NCBI GenBank assembly: GCA_016783285.1
Contig: JADHWW010000212.1
Coordinates: 1-5,609 of the forward strand
DNA length: 5,609 nucleotides
Source: Anaerolineae bacterium
Lineage (GTDB): Bacteria > Chloroflexota > Anaerolineae > B4-G1
Direction: 5' to 3'
Part shown: one piece after another, positions 3,420 to 5,609 of the stretch
Position numbering within the stretch: position 1 is the first letter of the stretch
Layout: every line of letters begins with the position of its first letter
The notes under the pieces: model-generated
Told to the model about the DNA's origin: nothing
Seen by the model: the letters and a program-made list of their open reading frames with translations, nothing else
Database searches by the model: none
Made by a program: the position numbers and the translations under genes

Positions 3420-5609
3420 ATGACAGTACCCGCACAAGTCCTGGAATTAGTCGAACGCTTCGAGCGCAACTTGGACGTCTACAAACGCGCCGGCTACAAA
3501 GAGACCCGCGTGCGCGTCGAGTTCATTGATCCCTTCTTCGAGGCGCTCGGCTGGGACGTGCACAACGTCCAGGGATACGACGAGCAGTACAAGGACGTGG
3601 TGCACGAGGACGCCATCAAGGTCGGTGGCGCCACCCGCGCGCCCGACTATTGCTTCCGCGTCGGTGGCACGCGCAAGTTCTTCCTCGAGGCCAAGAAACC
3701 CTCCGTCTCGGTCAAAGGGGACGTTGGCCCGGCCTACCAACTGCGCCGCTACGCCTGGAGCGCGAAACTGCCCCTGTCCATCCTGACCGACTTTGAAGAG
3801 TTCGCCGTCTACGACTGCCGCCAGCGACCCAAACCCACCGACAAGGTCAGCGTGGGCCGCGTGATGTACGTCACCTTCGACCAGTACCCCGGCAGTTTCG
3901 ACGACATCTATAGCGTGTTTGCCAAAGAATCGGTGCTGAAGGGCTCCTTCGACCGCTACGTGCAGGATACGAAACGCAAGCGCGGCACCGGCGAGGTGGA
4001 CGCCGAGTTTCTGAGAGAGATCGAGGGCTGGCGCGACGTCCTGGCCCGCAACGTCGCCCTGCGCAACCCGGCCCTCTCAGTGCCCGAACTGAACTTTTCA
4101 GTGCAGCGCACGATTGACCGCATCATCTTTTTGCGCATGTGCGAGGACCGCGGCATCGAGGACTATGGGCGTCTCCTGGCCCTCACCGGCGGCCCCCACA
4201 TCTACGCCCGTATGCACGACCTCTACCGGCAGGCCGAGGAAAAGTACGACTCTGGCATCTTTGACTTTCAGGCCGACACGTTGAGCAAGACGCTGACGAT
4301 TGACGACCAGGTGCTCAAGCCCATCCTGGCCAGCCTCTACTATCCCCAGTCACCCTACGAGTTCTCGGTGCTCCCGCCCGAGGTCCTCGGCCAGGTGTAC
4401 GAGCAGTTCCTGGGCAAGGTCATCCGCTTGACCCCAGGGCATAGGGCTAAGGTTGAGGCTAAGCCTGAGGTAAAGAAGGCCGGCGGTGTTTACTACACTC
4501 CCAGTTACATCGTGGACTATATCGTCCGGCAGACCGTGGGCAAACTGGTCGAGGGCAAGACACCCCGGCAGATCGGCAAAATGTGGGTGCTGGACCCTGC
4601 CTGCGGCTCCGGGTCGTTCCTGTTGGGCGCGTACCAATATCTGCTCGACTATCACCGCCGGTGGTACGAGGAGCACGACCCGCTCAAGCACGCCCGGGGC
4701 AAGCGGCCCGCCATCTATCAGACTCCCTCCCCCTCTCCCCCCTCCCAGGGGGGAGCCGGAGGGGGGTGGCGGCTGACGACCGCCGAGAAGAAGCGCATCC
4801 TGCTGAACAACATCTACGGCGTGGACATTGACCGGCAGGCGGTGGAGGTGACGAAACTGAGCCTGCTGCTCAAGGTGCTGGAGGGGGAGAGCCAGGAGAC
4901 GTTGGGGCAGCAGTTGATGCTGTGGCGCGAGCGGGCGCTGCCCAACCTGGGGGACAATATCAAGTGCGGCAATTCGCTCATCGGGCCGGACTATTTCGAG
5001 GCCCAATTGCTGCCGGACGAGGAGGAGATGCGGCGGGTGAATGCCTTTGAGTGGGAGGTAGAGTTCGCGGAGGTGATGGGGGCGGGGGGGTTTGATTGTG
5101 TGATTGGGAATCCGCCGTACGTGCGCGTACATCGACTACCGCCAAAGAATAAAGCTTATTTTTGGGATCATTACACCACTTTTGTGGCAAAGTCGGATAT
5201 ATACGCTTGTTTTATCGAAAAGTGTGTGGGGTTACTGAGGGAAGAAGGCACGATATCTTTCATCACTCCTAATACTTGGGTATCCCTTGAAAGTTTCACC
5301 AATCTCCGCAAGTTCGTATTGAACAACACAATCATTGAGCAGATGGTGAGGACACCTGACAAAGTTTTCCGAAATGCTACAGTGCGGACATTTGTTTTTG
5401 TACTTCGAAAAGAAGCCACCTATGGTTCTGGCGAGTCAAAAGCCCTTATTCGCGAGATTGTGGAAGGAGGAAAAACTCGGGATATTCGCTGGATAGCACA
5501 GAGCGATATGGAATCTTCGCACCTGCATAATCTTTTGTTACACACAGAAGATGCTGCACCTGCCTTGTTTACCAAGTGTACCAAGAGTGGCATTACTGTA
5601 GGAACCTCT
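3420..5609 (+). CDS. type IIG-like restriction-modification fusion (nuclease plus N6-adenine methyltransferase), 3' end outside window
   Basis: 730 codons are visible with no stop; relatives run about 1000 residues or more, so the C-terminal part of the specificity domain is missing from the window. An in-frame TAG directly before the ATG limits the start. The N-terminal domain has a PD-ExK nuclease centre: P75-D76, then E90-A-K92 (LEAKKP). A helical linker follows (about 180-350). The methyltransferase has GGVYYTP (355-361), the SAM-binding loop DPACGSGSFL (392-401), YGVDID (466-471), CGNSLIG (516-522) and the adenine-N6 catalytic NPPY (564-567). The segment after it (SDIYACFIEK, then ISFITPNTW) is typical of the Eco57I family. 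One chain should methylate and cut DNA at its site, probably as phage defence. A palindromic insert lies at residues 435-449, and GC falls sharply after residue 570. No strong ribosome site is present; the 5-nt gap after the antitoxin-like gene suggests coupled translation. Confidence 0.9.
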   Translation, partial: MTVPAQVLELVERFERNLDVYKRAGYKETRVRVEFIDPFFEALGWDVHNVQGYDEQYKDVVHEDAIKVGGATRAPDYCFRVGGTRKFFLEAKKPSVSVKGDVGPAYQLRRYAWSAKLPLSILTDFEEFAVYDCRQRPKPTDKVSVGRVMYVTFDQYPGSFDDIYSVFAKESVLKGSFDRYVQDTKRKRGTGEVDAEFLREIEGWRDVLARNVALRNPALSVPELNFSVQRTIDRIIFLRMCEDRGIEDYGRLLALTGGPHIYARMHDLYRQAEEKYDSGIFDFQADTLSKTLTIDDQVLKPILASLYYPQSPYEFSVLPPEVLGQVYEQFLGKVIRLTPGHRAKVEAKPEVKKAGGVYYTPSYIVDYIVRQTVGKLVEGKTPRQIGKMWVLDPACGSGSFLLGAYQYLLDYHRRWYEEHDPLKHARGKRPAIYQTPSPSPPSQGGAGGGWRLTTAEKKRILLNNIYGVDIDRQAVEVTKLSLLLKVLEGESQETLGQQLMLWRERALPNLGDNIKCGNSLIGPDYFEAQLLPDEEEMRRVNAFEWEVEFAEVMGAGGFDCVIGNPPYVRVHRLPPKNKAYFWDHYTTFVAKSDIYACFIEKCVGLLREEGTISFITPNTWVSLESFTNLRKFVLNNTIIEQMVRTPDKVFRNATVRTFVFVLRKEATYGSGESKALIREIVEGGKTRDIRWIAQSDMESSHLHNLLLHTEDAAPALFTKCTKSGITVGTS
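4722..4766 (+). repeat. in-frame GC-rich palindromic insert within the methyltransferase domain
   Basis: A 45-bp C-run/G-run stretch encodes residues 435-449 (TPSPSPPSQGGAGGG), a low-complexity segment between the SAM-binding loop and YGVDID. CTCCCCCC (4735-4742) pairs with GGGGGGAG (4748-4755) across a 5-nt loop, and CCCTCC (4725-4730) can pair with GGAGGG (4758-4763). It resembles small dispersed palindromes usually found between genes. Its length is a multiple of three and it contributes no stop, so the gene stays open. Confidence 0.65.

Noticed and set aside
4350..5132. 260-codon minus-strand frame opposite the methyltransferase
   Set aside because: It is antisense to the catalytic motifs DPACGSGS and NPPY and has no domain of its own.

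Overview
The window is GC-rich bacterial DNA (about 60-65% in most genes). It holds two divergent transcription units separated by a regulatory region carrying a small transposon-derived insert. Domain styles are typical of Chloroflexota: an ABC half-transporter with an LSAGE signature, a small antitoxin-like protein, and a single-chain restriction-modification enzyme. The phylum is an inference from family resemblance, not proven here.

Leftward unit (minus strand, 1-1882): a 37-codon open frame at 1882-1769 joins the first ~18 residues of a response-regulator receiver domain to the last ~15 residues of an OmpR-type DNA-binding domain. It looks like the scar of a response-regulator gene with its middle deleted. 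Its stop overlaps, as ATGA, the start of a full-length ABC half-transporter (1772-21). An ATG at the extreme left edge may begin a second gene, possibly a partner half-transporter.

Intergenic region (1883-2165): a 156-bp MITE-like element (1925-2080) has 14-bp perfect terminal inverted repeats and an 8-bp target duplication (ATTGTACA). To its right lie two back-to-back sigma70-type promoters. The rightward one (TTTACA-17-TATAAT) is excellent. The leftward one (TTGCCT-17-TACAAT) has its -10 box inside the duplicated target, so the element sits between that promoter and the genes it would serve.

Rightward unit (plus strand, 2166-5609 and beyond): an extended-SDR nucleotide-sugar reductase, best matched to GDP-6-deoxy-D-mannose reductase (Rmd); then an 85-aa antitoxin-like protein; then, after 5 nt, a large restriction-methylation fusion (PD-ExK nuclease, helical region, N6-adenine methyltransferase) that runs off the window. 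The spacings (37 nt and 5 nt) and lack of a visible terminator suggest co-transcription. The restriction gene carries an in-frame GC-rich palindromic insert and shows a sharp fall in GC just after its catalytic NPPY motif, which looks like a recombination junction where a new specificity half was acquired.

No tRNA, rRNA, CRISPR array or complete insertion sequence is visible.
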